Of a stretch of 64,000 nt of DNA, positions 53,498-63,166 are shown in pieces. Both the position numbers and the translations under genes were made by a program. Source of the DNA: Muribaculaceae bacterium (lineage in GTDB: Bacteria > Bacteroidota > Bacteroidia > Bacteroidales > Muribaculaceae); assembly GCA_029058745.1 (NCBI GenBank), contig JAIDXM010000031.1, forward strand, positions 1 through 64,000, written 5' to 3'. Numbering within the stretch: position 1 is the first letter of the stretch; every line of letters starts with the position of its first letter. A model generated the notes under the pieces. It was given only the letters and a program-made list of their open reading frames with translations. It ran no database searches and had not been told where the DNA came from.

Positions 53498-54979
53498 TCA
53501 ATATGCACGCGCAATCACAACCCTGCGCTTGGATGGCTTTCCAGTCACCATACATACACCTTCCTCCTCTTCTCCGTCAAGAGGTATGCATCGTATCGTA
53601 GCCTTTGTGTCTTCCTTAATTTTCTCCTCTGTCTCTGATGTGCCATCCCAATGAGCCAGGAAGAATCCTCCTTTCTCAATCTTCTCCTTGAACTCATCAT
53701 AGGAGTCAACCCTATATGTATGCTCTTCCCGAAGTTTGAGCGCACGGTCAAACAGATTCTTCTGAATGCTCTCAAGCTCATCTGCCACACGTCCCGCGAT
53801 TCCCTCAAACGGAACGGTCTCTTTCTCAAGAGTGTCTCTTCGCATGAGTTCCACTGTACCGTTCTCCAAATCACGCGCACCGATGGCGAGACGCACAGGG
53901 ACTCCCTTAAGCTCGTAATCGGCAAACTTGAATCCGGGACGTCGGTTATCGGCATCATCATATTTGACACTTACTCCGAGTCTCTTCAATTCTGCGACTA
54001 CCGGCTCAACCGCCTTGGAAATCTCTGCAAGCTGTTCGTTGTTTTTGTAAATAGGCACTATCACAACCTGGATGGGTGCAAGATGCGGCGGAAGCACAAG
54101 ACCATTGTCGTCGGAATGGGTCATAATCAAAGCCCCCATGAGACGGGTGGACACACCCCAGGAATTCGCCCAGACATATTCGGGCTTATTCTCCTTATTC
54201 ATGAAAGTGACATCGAACGCCTTGGCAAAATTCTGCCCGAGGTTATGAGATGTACCCGACTGCAAAGCCTTGCCATCCTGCATCATCGCCTCTATCGTGT
54301 AGGTATTGATGGCTCCGGCAAATCTCTCATTTGCTGTCTTGACTCCCTTGATTACCGGCATAGCCATATATTTCTCGGCAAACTCTGCATACACCTCAAG
54401 CATCTGTTCAGTGCGTTTTTCCGACTCCTCCGCAGTGGCGTGCGCGCAATGCCCTTCCTGCCAAAGGAACTCGGCAGTGCGCAGGAACATCCTTGTGCGC
54501 ATCTCCCAACGCATCACATTTGCCCATTGGTTGATAAGTAACGGAAGATCACGATAACTGTGAATCCAGTTTTTGTATGTGCCCCATATGATTGTCTCCG
54601 AGGTAGGACGCACAATCAACTCTTCCTCCAGACGTGCCGACGGATCGACAATTACTCCGTTCCCTTCCGGGTCATTCTTCAAGCGGTAGTGCGTAACTAC
54701 GGCACATTCCTTAGCGAAGCCTTCAACGTGCTCCGCCTCCCGACACAGATATGATTTGGGTATCAACAACGGGAAATATGCATTCTGCACTCCGGTCTCT
54801 TTGAACATTCTGTCGAGCGTCTGCTGCATTTTTTCCCAAATTGCATATCCGTATGGTTTAATGACCATACATCCGCGAACCGCGCTCTGTTCTGCGAGGT
54901 CAGCTTTTACCACAAGTTCATTATACCATTTTGAGTAGTCTTCACTACGCTTTGTAAGGTCTTTTAGTTCTTTTGCCAT
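53498..54979 (-). CDS. proS: Prolyl-tRNA synthetase, short archaeal-like type
   Basis: This class II synthetase charges tRNA-Pro. The 493 residues lack the large editing insertion of E. coli ProS (572) and fit the shorter archaeal/eukaryotic-like form used by Bacteroidota. Motif 2 is seen in [27 protein letters not shown] and motif 3-like sequence in [22 protein letters not shown]. The anticodon-binding domain follows with [15 protein letters not shown] and [25 protein letters not shown] in the substrate pocket is another hallmark. It is the first gene of a leftward group with DPP IV, the membrane protein and miaA. Confidence 0.95.
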   Translation of the reverse strand: MAKELKDLTKRSEDYSKWYNELVVKADLAEQSAVRGCMVIKPYGYAIWEKMQQTLDRMFKETGVQNAYFPLLIPKSYLCREAEHVEGFAKECAVVTHYRLKNDPEGNGVIVDPSARLEEELIVRPTSETIIWGTYKNWIHSYRDLPLLINQWANVMRWEMRTRMFLRTAEFLWQEGHCAHATAEESEKRTEQMLEVYAEFAEKYMAMPVIKGVKTANERFAGAINTYTIEAMMQDGKALQSGTSHNLGQNFAKAFDVTFMNKENKPEYVWANSWGVSTRLMGALIMTHSDDNGLVLPPHLAPIQVVIVPIYKNNEQLAEISKAVEPVVAELKRLGVSVKYDDADNRRPGFKFADYELKGVPVRLAIGARDLENGTVELMRRDTLEKETVPFEGIAGRVADELESIQKNLFDRALKLREEHTYRVDSYDEFKEKIEKGGFFLAHWDGTSETEEKIKEDTKATIRCIPLDGEEEEGVCMVTGKPSKRRVVIARAY

Positions 54980-55282
54980 GACTATAGGTCTGTCAAATAC
55001 ATGTTATTCCACCATCGCATCTCTCATTCCAAGACACTATGGAACCACAAAGTTACAAAATTTTAATGACAATGATACGTGACAATTAAAAATAAATGTC
55101 TGATAAGACCAGACATTATTACATCCTCACTGGATTTGTAGTATGCTCTTACGATGACACCGCTTTCAAAAAAAATGGATTCAAACGGCACTAAACACTT
55201 GACAGAAAGCAAAAACACCGCGCTCTATGCAAATGAAATAGTATCTAACCGGGCATATCCACATGCGCTACTCTATCCGCGC
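54980..55282. other. Intergenic stretch upstream of proS
   Basis: No gene is supported. The minus strand has TAACTTTG at 55055-55048, a -7 match about 70 bp before proS, without a clear -33 box. The rest is AT-rich with no strong structure. An overlapping plus-strand ORF near 55154 runs into a hairpin and is not believable. Confidence 0.45.
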
Positions 55283-55327
55283 AACGGCCGTTCTCGATGC
55301 ATACATCTGCAATCGAGAACGGCCGTT
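55283..55327. terminator. Long hairpin downstream of the DUF4293 gene
   Basis: A 16-bp perfect stem (55283-55298 with 55312-55327) encloses a 13-nt loop. Its outer half, AACGGCCGTT, is itself a palindrome. It ends the DUF4293 transcript on the minus strand, though the T-tract there is poor. Confidence 0.6.
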
Positions 55328-55371
55328 ATATTTCATGGTTTATAATTATTCTCTGACGCGATATGAAAAAA

Positions 55372-55842
55372 TCAGCGTATCCTATCCACCGCCTTTAATT
55401 TCCGATGGTCCCTCTGCATACAGGAATAGGCCAAAATCACTGATATGGCCGCCAAGACCGGAGATAATGCCAACGAAGACCAGCTGATAGAACCTCCATA
55501 TATCACACAGCACCCAAGGCTACCTACCGTGGCGGCTGAGGCTATGACCATCAACAGGCACACCATGCAGACCCTTTTCTGAATCTCAAGATTCTTGAAA
55601 AGAAATATATCTATTACGAGCAATATCGCAGTGGTAAGCGATAGCGCGAAAGCATACCATGTGGAAAGGTACATGCCGGAGGGAGCGCCGTCCGTAGCCT
55701 CCCCTACATAGGAAAAGCCAATACATGTAAAATCAAATGTGAATCTCTCGGTCTGTACCTGACCAAGAGAACAGAATGTAAAACATCCCATCATTATCGC
55801 CGCCACCAATAGCAACAGCGATTGCCATCGTTGTATCACCAT
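55372..55842 (-). CDS. DUF4293-family membrane protein
   Basis: This 156-residue protein has four hydrophobic helices. The N-terminal VIQRWQSLLLLVAAIMMGCF and the C-terminal KLKAVDRIR are the conserved ends of DUF4293, a Bacteroidota family of small inner-membrane proteins with no known function. The middle has a polar external loop (FTFDFTCIGFSYVGEATDG). It is transcribed away from the large TPR gene. The minus strand has -7-like boxes at 55889-55882 (TAATTTTG) and 55899-55892 (TATTTTTG), close to the start. Confidence 0.8.
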   Translation of the reverse strand: MVIQRWQSLLLLVAAIMMGCFTFCSLGQVQTERFTFDFTCIGFSYVGEATDGAPSGMYLSTWYAFALSLTTAILLVIDIFLFKNLEIQKRVCMVCLLMVIASAATVGSLGCCVIYGGSISWSSLALSPVLAAISVILAYSCMQRDHRKLKAVDRIR

Positions 55843-56061
55843 AGCCGTGTTGTTTATTACAGTGTTTAAGTTTTATTTCTGCAAAATTAATCAAAAATAA
55901 CCGTTATTTCACTTTTCGGCACGTAATTTGTTGTTATAAATTCAGTAGTTGAATGAATCAGTTGACAAAAGCCTCATAGCATAGTTCCTGATTAGCGTCA
56001 TGAATGCGGAAACTGACATCGCTACCACACAACTCTTTATTGACAAATCAATCATATCATA

Positions 56062-58257
56062 ATGGCAACTGAAGAAGCAGTCAAGACACACCACAGAATA
56101 TCAACCTGCATAGAAAACAGGGAACTACATGACGCTTTCTCGTCACTTTCCGGAGAGATCGCCTCAATGTCGAATCCGAAACTCATCGACCTCCTTAAAA
56201 AACAGGAGGAGACATACAAATATATGCTGCATTATCTTGTGGAGGGATATGATGACAATGGACGCGACAAAATGCTCTCTGCCATTACTTCTGCTCTCTA
56301 TTTTATAAACGACGCAGTATTGCGCGACAAGATTGTAAAAGACAGTCCCGATGCATATTCCTCCACCCTGAGGTTCGAACGTCTCAGAAAGAATTCCGTC
56401 ACGTCAAGACTATCCCAGTTCTGGCAGAAAGAGTCAATGGCGACATTGGAGAAGGAGGCTGGTGGCGGGACTTCCCTGAGGAAGGAGGCCGACGAGGCAT
56501 TGGTGGAACTGTTCTCGTTTATTTGGACCATGTTTGGTGCATCTTCCGAAGAATATAAGGCTGTATCTGAGGCCGTCAAGAATCCAGACGTCTCTTTCCA
56601 ATTCAAATCGCAGGTGATTTCCGCCTTGATGTTGGGCAATATGCAATATTTCGACAGGAAAGGAATCGACTGCCTGCTTGATATATACGATTCAGAATCT
56701 GACTCCCGCCTGTCAGCGAGAGCACTTGTGGCACTGACATTCATTATAGCCGCCAATCCCAAAAGGGTAGAGTGTGACCCAGACTTGATGGCGAGGCTCT
56801 CCCTTTGGAATGATTCCATAGTGATATATCGGCAACTACGGGAAATCGTGATGAGTGTAATCAGGTCTCATGACACCGAAAGGATTTCATCAAAGATGAA
56901 AAACGAGGTGATTCCGGAGCTTATGAAGCTTCGTCCGGAAATATTGAACAAGCTGAAAAATGTATCTGAAACCTCCGACATTGAAATGCTTGACATAAAT
57001 CCTGAATGGGAGGACCTTCTCAACAAAAACGGATTGGGAGACAAGCTTAAGGAACTCTCTGAAATGCAGATGGAGGGAGGCGATGTCATGATGATGGCAT
57101 TCTCTAATCTCAAGTCATTCCCATTTTTCAATAGTGTCGCGAATTGGTTCCTTCCATTTTCCGCCGACCATCATATGGTCCGCTCTGATAAGACCGACAA
57201 CATTGGTCCTTTCAATGAATTGCTCGATATGGAAGGGGTGATGTGCGATTCCGACAAGTTCTCATTTGCCCTCTCTCTAAAACAAATGCCGGAGACACAA
57301 AGGAAAATGATTACTGAGAGAATGGGAGAACAGATGGCTCAGCTGAAAGAAGCAATTGCAGAAAAGAACCTCAAATCAAGCACACCGGAATTCGATGCTG
57401 AGGTAACTCGTTTCGTGCGTGACATATACCGCTTTTTCAAGCTATATCGCAACAGGAATGATTTCCCTGACCCATTCAAAAAGCCTATGGATTTCGGGGC
57501 GCTCCCTGTCATAAAGGACATTCTTGATGATAAAGAGATTCTCATACTCGTGGGTGAATTCTATTTCAAAAGGGAATATTACTCAGAAGCTCTACCTCTG
57601 CTTCTCAAACTTGCCGAAGAAGAAAAACAAGACTCCTTGCTTTGGGAAAAGATTGGATACTGCAACAATGCATTAAACAATCTCGAGGAGGCCCTGAAAT
57701 GGTATAAAAGAGCCGAACTCATACATCCCGGAAGCAAATGGCTCCTGAAAAAAATGGCCCTTTGCAACCGTTTGCTCAACAGGTTTGAGGAAGCTTCGGA
57801 ATACTATGCGAGAGCACTTGACTCTGACCCCGACAATTACCATCTGCTGATGAGTGCGGGACACTGCATGCTTGAGACCGGCAATCCTGCCGGAGCTGTC
57901 GCCAACTATTATCACGCAGACTATGTGAGGCCTGGCAGGATTCCGACATGGCGGGCAATATCATGGGGAGAATTGCTTAACGGCAACTATGACAAGAGCC
58001 TTGAATATTATAAGCGCATTTCCGACAGGGAACAGCCCTCGCCAACCGACATGCTGAATGCCGGACATTCATACTATCTATCCCACAGATTAAAAGACGC
58101 AGTGAACCTATACACAAAGGCCGCTCTCAATCCCGATTATGGCATATCCGGCCTCCAGACCGCTTTTATGGAAGACCTTGACACCCTCCTTAGACTTGGG
58201 GGAAAAAAGGATGAGATAACCATGATTATTGAAAAAATAAAGTATGAAATTGAATGA
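56062..58257 (+). CDS. Large TPR-repeat protein
   Basis: This 731-residue protein has no signal peptide and no enzyme motif. The first 450 residues are helical and resemble HEAT/ARM-like repeats (for example LSARALVALTFIIAANPKRV). The last 250 residues hold several tetratricopeptide repeats: SLLWEKIGYCNNALNNLEEALKWYKRAELIHPG, then NRFEEASEYYARALDSDPDNYHLLMSAGHCMLETGN, then SPTDMLNAGHSYYLSHRLKDAV. Such proteins act as scaffolds for other proteins. Neighbours do not suggest a partner. It is closed by a very long hairpin. Confidence 0.82.
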   Translation: MATEEAVKTHHRISTCIENRELHDAFSSLSGEIASMSNPKLIDLLKKQEETYKYMLHYLVEGYDDNGRDKMLSAITSALYFINDAVLRDKIVKDSPDAYSSTLRFERLRKNSVTSRLSQFWQKESMATLEKEAGGGTSLRKEADEALVELFSFIWTMFGASSEEYKAVSEAVKNPDVSFQFKSQVISALMLGNMQYFDRKGIDCLLDIYDSESDSRLSARALVALTFIIAANPKRVECDPDLMARLSLWNDSIVIYRQLREIVMSVIRSHDTERISSKMKNEVIPELMKLRPEILNKLKNVSETSDIEMLDINPEWEDLLNKNGLGDKLKELSEMQMEGGDVMMMAFSNLKSFPFFNSVANWFLPFSADHHMVRSDKTDNIGPFNELLDMEGVMCDSDKFSFALSLKQMPETQRKMITERMGEQMAQLKEAIAEKNLKSSTPEFDAEVTRFVRDIYRFFKLYRNRNDFPDPFKKPMDFGALPVIKDILDDKEILILVGEFYFKREYYSEALPLLLKLAEEEKQDSLLWEKIGYCNNALNNLEEALKWYKRAELIHPGSKWLLKKMALCNRLLNRFEEASEYYARALDSDPDNYHLLMSAGHCMLETGNPAGAVANYYHADYVRPGRIPTWRAISWGELLNGNYDKSLEYYKRISDREQPSPTDMLNAGHSYYLSHRLKDAVNLYTKAALNPDYGISGLQTAFMEDLDTLLRLGGKKDEITMIIEKIKYEIE

Positions 58258-58265
58258 CCATATCC

Positions 58266-58324
58266 AATGACATAACAGACGGTCCCGGAATCCAGAAGAT
58301 TCCGGGACCGTCTGTTATGTCATT
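58266..58324. terminator. Perfect 27-bp hairpin between the TPR gene and dnaA
   Basis: Bases 58266-58292 pair without mismatch with 58298-58324 around a 5-nt loop (CAGAA). It sits between two converging genes and probably ends both transcripts, though T-tracts are weak. A stem this long and perfect is unusual for a simple terminator. Confidence 0.75.
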
Positions 58325-58375
58325 CAGGCAATTTCACCTTATATCATACTCCTTTGTCTAAAGTCATCACTTCTT

Positions 58376-59785
58376 TCAACGATGGAGCTCTTCTTCTATC
58401 GTATCCACCGCAACCGAAAGATCCTTGGCAAATGGCAACCTGTCTGCAATGGCAGAGATGCCATGGAGCACTGTGGCATGACGGCGATTGAGCTTATGTC
58501 CTATTGCAGATGACGACAGTGAAGTGAGCTTATGGCTCAGATACATTATAACCTGACGTGCGTCAGCTATATCGCGTACCCGGCTTTTGGAGAAGATTAC
58601 ATCTGGATTCAACTTATAAAAATCCGCAGTGGCCTCAACAATCATATCGAAATTGATAGTCTTCTGCTCCACCCTCTTTATGGAGTGCTTCATCACCTCC
58701 TGTGCAAGTTGCAACGTAATCGGACTATTGAGAGTGATTGACCGTGTCAGGATACCCATCACAATACCCTCCAGCTCCCTTACCGAACCGGTAGATTGCT
58801 CCGCGATTAGAGATATTACCTCTTCCGGAAGATTAAGCCCGTTTTTTCTCGCCTTGAAATCGAGTATCTTCTTTTTAAGCGCGAAATCCGGTTTAGGCAA
58901 TCTTTCAGTGATGCCCCATTTGAATCGGTCGATAAGTCTGTCGGCAATGCCATCAAGCTCCATAGGGGGACGGTCGCACGTAAACACAAGCGCCTTTCCG
59001 TTCTGATGAAGATGATTGAATATAGGGAACAGGACATTTGCCGTGCCATCCTTATGACTCAATTCCTGAAGGTCGTCAATCAAAAGCACATCCATCTGCT
59101 GAAACCAATTCAGGAAACTTGGAATCTGTTTATGTATGGTGGCATTGGCCATTAGATTCTGGAATTGCCTCAATGTGACGAACAGTACCTTGGCTCGAGG
59201 ATTCCTCTCCTTTACCCTTATGCCTATCGACTGTATCAGGTGGGTCTTGCCGACTCCTACCTCTCCATAAAGGAAAAAAGGATTGAAATCATTCTTCCCG
59301 GGATTGTTGGCTATGTACTCCGCAATAGTGAACGGCAGACGGTTGCTTTCTCCCACGCAATAGTTCTCGAAACACAAGGACTCGTTCAGTTGTGGATTGA
59401 AGTCGGGGGCATTACCTTCCTTTTTAGCATCACCCATTGGGGATGACGACTGCATCGACCGCACATACTTGTTCTTAATGGCATGGCTCTGCTGAGGACT
59501 ACGAAGCGTGACATTGGATGACACATCATTCTTGATGAGTCCAATCTGATAGTCAAGCTGCACACCCTCGCCAAACACCTTCTTCAAGGTGTCTGACAAA
59601 AGATTAAAGAAATCGTCTTCATACTTCTCATAATAGAAATATGAAGGCAATCCCAAGATAAGCGTATGATCTTCATATCCAAGAGGTTGAGCGCAAGCAA
59701 ACCATGTATTTGTCCTCGCCTCTCCGATGTTGTCGCGGATTATCTCAAGGCATTTAGCCCATTTATTTTTCAATTCTTCTGTCAT
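58376..59785 (-). CDS. dnaA: Chromosomal replication initiator DnaA
   Basis: DnaA binds DnaA boxes at the origin and opens the DNA to start replication. The ATG at 59785 gives MTEELKNKWAKCLEIIRDNI, the usual domain I start; the longer reading adds 12 residues. The 469-residue protein has domain I, a variable linker, the AAA+ domain with Walker A GEVGVGKTHL and Walker B VLLIDDLQEL, and the DNA-binding domain IV with the signature KLNRRHATVLHGI at the end. Neither dnaN, recF nor gyrB is adjacent. No cluster of TTATCCACA-type boxes was seen nearby, so the origin is probably not here. Confidence 0.97.
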   Translation of the reverse strand: MTEELKNKWAKCLEIIRDNIGEARTNTWFACAQPLGYEDHTLILGLPSYFYYEKYEDDFFNLLSDTLKKVFGEGVQLDYQIGLIKNDVSSNVTLRSPQQSHAIKNKYVRSMQSSSPMGDAKKEGNAPDFNPQLNESLCFENYCVGESNRLPFTIAEYIANNPGKNDFNPFFLYGEVGVGKTHLIQSIGIRVKERNPRAKVLFVTLRQFQNLMANATIHKQIPSFLNWFQQMDVLLIDDLQELSHKDGTANVLFPIFNHLHQNGKALVFTCDRPPMELDGIADRLIDRFKWGITERLPKPDFALKKKILDFKARKNGLNLPEEVISLIAEQSTGSVRELEGIVMGILTRSITLNSPITLQLAQEVMKHSIKRVEQKTINFDMIVEATADFYKLNPDVIFSKSRVRDIADARQVIMYLSHKLTSLSSSAIGHKLNRRHATVLHGISAIADRLPFAKDLSVAVDTIEEELHR

Positions 59786-59900
59786 AGCCGTATGTGCAAA
59801 TTGACTACAAAATAACATCAAATTTTCTATAAAAAAAATAGTTTCAGCTCTTGCAATTTACGATTTTTTTTAATTATCTACGACTCAACAAAATAAATTT

Positions 59901-59938
59901 TCGGGTGAAAAACGGCTCTGAAACCGCTTATCACCCGA
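59901..59938 (-). terminator. Terminator of the MCE/amidase operon
   Basis: An 8-bp stem (TCGGGTGA at 59901-59908, TCACCCGA at 59931-59938) with a partly pairing inner loop is followed on the minus strand by AAAATTTATTTTG. It lies about 90 bp beyond the MCE gene stop and before dnaA. Confidence 0.6.
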
Positions 59939-60028
59939 GCTGTTTTTTCATATGAAACATGTGAGTTCACACATGATTTGTCAAGCCCTCCCGGCACAAT
60001 CAAAATGCCCGGCCTCAACATATGCTGT

Positions 60029-60931
60029 TTATAGAAGCTTGATGCTTATGTAGCGCTTCGGATTCTTCTGGATATCTATAATCAACGAATCGATATCGGA
60101 AGTCACCTTGTTTATTCGCTCATAAAGCTCCGGATCGTTCATTATCCGGCCAAACGATGAGTTCTCGTTATTAAGCTGACGTGAAAATTTCGACAGATTT
60201 CCTGTGATATCTTCCACATTGTCCATTGTCGAGGCAAGCGGAAGACTCTTCAACTGTGTCGACAACACGTTCAGGTTTCTCGTTATAGTGTCTATGTTAG
60301 ACATCGCCCGCCCCGTGTTGCGGAGCATTACAGGCACATCTCTTCCCATGATTCCGTTGAGGCTTCCCGTGGCCTGATACAGATTATGCGTAATCCCTTC
60401 AAGGCTCTGAATGGACGTGGCCAATGCGGGGTCTGACACAAGACGATTAAGATTGAGCACCAGACTGTCAACTTTAGGCAATATGCTCTGCACGGATGGC
60501 AACAATTCATCGGAAAGACTCGCCATCATATCCGGCACAGTCTCTGTGGCTATATTGCCTCCGACCTCTATCATCTTTTTGCTCTGCCCAAGCTTAATCT
60601 CAACATATGCTCCATTAAGCAGACCACTTCCAATCACCGCCTTTGAATCCTCCGGAATGCGCAGTTCCTTATTAAGAGCCAATACAACCTCTATGTCGCC
60701 GGGATTGGCATAATTGAAATTGATTTCCCTTACCTGACCTACTTTGAAGCCATCCACCGTGACAGGAGCCGAAAGCTCGAGTCCCGCCACATTTTTATAC
60801 TCTGCCACATAGAAATTTGCCGGTTTGAAAATATTCACCCCTTTCAGATAATCAATCCCGACATACAACACCACGATTGCCAGAATTACCGACAGTCCGA
60901 TGACAAACTCTCTTGTAAATAATTTTTTCAT
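60029..60931 (-). CDS. MCE (MlaD-type) domain protein
   Basis: This 300-residue protein is anchored by an N-terminal helix (FVIGLSVILAIVVLYVGIDYL) and has one MCE domain (AEYKNVAGLELSAPVTVDGF to GSGLLNGAYVEIKLG). A long helical part follows, with repeated leucine and asparagine spacing (SLNGIMGRDVPVMLRNTGRA). Such proteins form hexameric lipid-transfer tubes between inner and outer membranes. In E. coli the partners MlaE and MlaF are encoded beside MlaD; here they are not. It follows the amidase gene by 8 bp, an envelope pairing I associate with Bacteroidota. Confidence 0.86.
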   Translation of the reverse strand: MKKLFTREFVIGLSVILAIVVLYVGIDYLKGVNIFKPANFYVAEYKNVAGLELSAPVTVDGFKVGQVREINFNYANPGDIEVVLALNKELRIPEDSKAVIGSGLLNGAYVEIKLGQSKKMIEVGGNIATETVPDMMASLSDELLPSVQSILPKVDSLVLNLNRLVSDPALATSIQSLEGITHNLYQATGSLNGIMGRDVPVMLRNTGRAMSNIDTITRNLNVLSTQLKSLPLASTMDNVEDITGNLSKFSRQLNNENSSFGRIMNDPELYERINKVTSDIDSLIIDIQKNPKRYISIKLL

Positions 60932-60939
60932 AAATGGAA

Positions 60940-62415
60940 TCAGTTTTTGGCATCTTTCACACTCTTCTTGCTCGAGACAACAAACGCATCAGGAATCTTC
61001 TTTCTTACATCCTTCAGCATGTCGTCAATCTCCTTCCGGTCCTGGCTCTCTCCATAATAATACTTATAGAGATTGCTCTCCTTATAGGCAGAAATCGGAG
61101 CAAGACCGCAAAAACGCGGATTGTTTTGCTTGAGCAGATCAGCCGATGCTAATACTTGGATTTTATATACAGTAACAAACTTCTCTATCTTTGCGTTGTG
61201 CGCAGTGGAAGGACGATTCAAATTTTTTTTACGCTCCTTCTTTTTTTTCTCTTTTTTCCCTTTCTTCTCTTTGCTGTCTGAGACATCCTCTTTATCCGAA
61301 AAAGAAGACTGCTTCCGGTTCTCTCCTGTTCCAGCCAGCTCTACCCTGCCACGGCGCTCACTCCCGCTATGCAGAGGGATTGCCGACGTCTCAAGATTTC
61401 TTGATTCGGAAATCTTACGTGAAGAATCTGAACGTCGGCGTCTCTTTGACACCGCATATGGCATGCCTGACACAGCGACCGGAGGTGCGGATGTCTTCCT
61501 GGAATCTACTTTCGCTGACGCCACTACCACCACCCTATCACTTTCTTTTAAGTCTGTGTCAGATGAACGTTCTTCGTCCTCAAGCATTGCCAATCCCTTA
61601 GTCCCGGAAGTGCGCTGAGTATTCACCCAATTCTCGTAATAACTCTCCACTGCTTTGAATATAGCTTCCGCAAGCTCCTTGCTTCCTTTCTCGGAAATCA
61701 TATACTTGGCTGATGTAGGATTGCAGATGAAGTCAAGCTCTATAAGCACTGAAGGCATGGATGTGGCCCAAAGCACCCAGAATCCAGCCTGATGAACACC
61801 CCTGTTCTTTCGGCCTGATTTCACAAGTTGCTTCTGTGTCTCTTCGGCAAAACGGATACTTTGGCTCAAATTCTTCTTCTGAGCCATCTCGAAAATAATA
61901 TACGACTCATCTTTCGACGGGTCGAACCCGCTGTATTTCTGCTCATAGTTCTGCTCAAGCTCTATGACTGAGTTCTCCCTACGGGCCACGCGCATATTAT
62001 TATCATCCTTGTGCAGGCCAAGCACATACACCGAGCTACCTGCCACCGTCTTGCGATTCTTATTGCTTTTGTCAACAGAATTGGTGTGAATGGAAATAAA
62101 AAGGTCCCCTTTGGCTTTGTTGGCTACGTCTGCACGTTGTTGAAGAGTCAGATAGGTGTCGTCATCTCTGGTCATCACAACATTTGCCTTCTTCAATTTC
62201 TTCTTTATCAAAGATTCAAGTTGCAAAGCCACTTTAAGATTGATATCCTTCTCTCGGGTATTATTGTCAGTGGCTCCGATATCCTTGCCGCCATGACCGG
62301 CGTCCACCACTACAGTGAACTTTTTATGCGGCTGTCCTTTCGACGCTTCCGTAGGCTGCGCGAAAAATGACAATATCAGAAATGTCATTATCAGTATCTT
62401 TGCGACATCTATCAT
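60940..62415 (-). CDS. N-acetylmuramoyl-L-alanine amidase with SPOR-like C-terminus
   Basis: This 491-residue zinc amidase cleaves peptide stems from peptidoglycan, usually for daughter-cell separation. After a signal peptide (KILIMTFLILSFFAQPTEA) comes the Amidase_3 domain, with zinc-binding VVDAGHGGKDIGA, FISIHTNS and the catalytic Glu in MPSVLIELDFICN. Residues of about 270-400 are rich in Ser, Lys, Arg and Glu and probably disordered. The C-terminus, VYKIQVLASADLLKQ to DVRKKIPDAFVV, resembles a SPOR domain, which binds septal peptidoglycan. A minus-strand TAATTTTG at 62439-62432 lies 17 bp before the start. Confidence 0.9.
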   Translation of the reverse strand: MIDVAKILIMTFLILSFFAQPTEASKGQPHKKFTVVVDAGHGGKDIGATDNNTREKDINLKVALQLESLIKKKLKKANVVMTRDDDTYLTLQQRADVANKAKGDLFISIHTNSVDKSNKNRKTVAGSSVYVLGLHKDDNNMRVARRENSVIELEQNYEQKYSGFDPSKDESYIIFEMAQKKNLSQSIRFAEETQKQLVKSGRKNRGVHQAGFWVLWATSMPSVLIELDFICNPTSAKYMISEKGSKELAEAIFKAVESYYENWVNTQRTSGTKGLAMLEDEERSSDTDLKESDRVVVVASAKVDSRKTSAPPVAVSGMPYAVSKRRRRSDSSRKISESRNLETSAIPLHSGSERRGRVELAGTGENRKQSSFSDKEDVSDSKEKKGKKEKKKKERKKNLNRPSTAHNAKIEKFVTVYKIQVLASADLLKQNNPRFCGLAPISAYKESNLYKYYYGESQDRKEIDDMLKDVRKKIPDAFVVSSKKSVKDAKN

Positions 62416-62431
62416 TTTTTAGAATTTTGCA

Positions 62432-62439
62432 CAAAATTA
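62432..62439 (-). promoter_or_regulatory. -7 element for the amidase/MCE operon
   Basis: The minus strand reads TAATTTTG, a TAnnTTTG match, 17 bp before the amidase start codon. No -33 TTTG at the right distance. Confidence 0.45.
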
Positions 62440-62515
62440 CATAAAAAATCAATTCCCCTCTTCAATGGGTTGGATAAAAAACCAATTTTAAGGAACTTTA
62501 GAACCAATCATTATC

Positions 62516-63010
62516 CTATAATATCTGCAACGCTATCGCAGCACATGCCTCGGCGTCTGCAAGAGCATGATGATGGCGAGACAATTCATAGCCACATTGC
62601 ATTGCCACTGTAGGCAACTTATGGTCTGGCAATTTTCGCCCGAAAACTTTACGTGAAGCCGTGCACGTGCAATGAAACTCATAACCGGGATATGCCATCT
62701 CAAATCTTTCGAATGCCGCTTTAAGACATCCTTCGTCAAATCGGCTGAAATGCGCCACAAGGGGCAATCCCTCAATCAACTGTGACACCTCGGCCCACAC
62801 CTCCGGGAAGGTGTCGGCTGTCTCTGTGTCACGCTTTGTAATCCCATGCACACTCACATTCGCCGGACTATAATAATTGGGAACAGGATGTATCAGTCTG
62901 TAATACTTGTCCGTAACCTTTCCGCCACGGACAACCACAACTCCAACACTGCAAACACTGCAACGGTTGGCGTTGGCTGTCTCGAAATCTATTGCTGCAA
63001 AATCCAACAT
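62516..63010 (-). CDS. DEDDh-type 3'-5' exonuclease (DnaQ-like)
   Basis: This 164-residue protein is a stand-alone exonuclease domain. The acidic metal ligands are in FAAIDFETANANR (Asp8 and Glu10), the second Asp lies in AHFSRFDEGCLKAAFE, and the C-terminal HHALADAEACAAIAL has the DEDDh His and Asp. VSVHGITKRDTETADTF is a typical surface segment. It may be an orphan repair or RNA-processing nuclease; it lacks any extra domain such as a UvrC-type GIY-YIG unit. It is divergent from the methyltransferase gene. Confidence 0.9.
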   Translation of the reverse strand: MLDFAAIDFETANANRCSVCSVGVVVVRGGKVTDKYYRLIHPVPNYYSPANVSVHGITKRDTETADTFPEVWAEVSQLIEGLPLVAHFSRFDEGCLKAAFERFEMAYPGYEFHCTCTASRKVFGRKLPDHKLPTVAMQCGYELSRHHHALADAEACAAIALQIL

Positions 63011-63116
63011 AACATTTACGCCACCACAGGTATGATAATTTTATATGCCTGTATTTTATCGGCTCTTTTATATGACGTAAAATTCCAACCTATATTTTGA
63101 AGCATGTCCAACTTTT

Positions 63117-63148
63117 TTTGTCAATTGTGTTTTTTGATGTTAATTTTG
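63117..63148 (+). promoter_or_regulatory. Bacteroidales-type promoter for the methyltransferase gene
   Basis: TTTG at 63117-63120, a 20-nt spacer and TAATTTTG at 63141-63148 fit the consensus exactly. The start codon is 18 bp downstream. Confidence 0.75.
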
Positions 63149-63166
63149 CAAAAAATACACCAGGAT

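Noticed and set aside
55154-55345. Small plus-strand ORF in the gap before the DUF4293 gene
   Set aside because: It runs through a long perfect hairpin and has no coding features.
59786-60028. Possible oriC upstream of dnaA
   Set aside because: No DnaA-box cluster (TTATCCACA-like) was seen; the visible structure is a terminator hairpin for the MCE operon.
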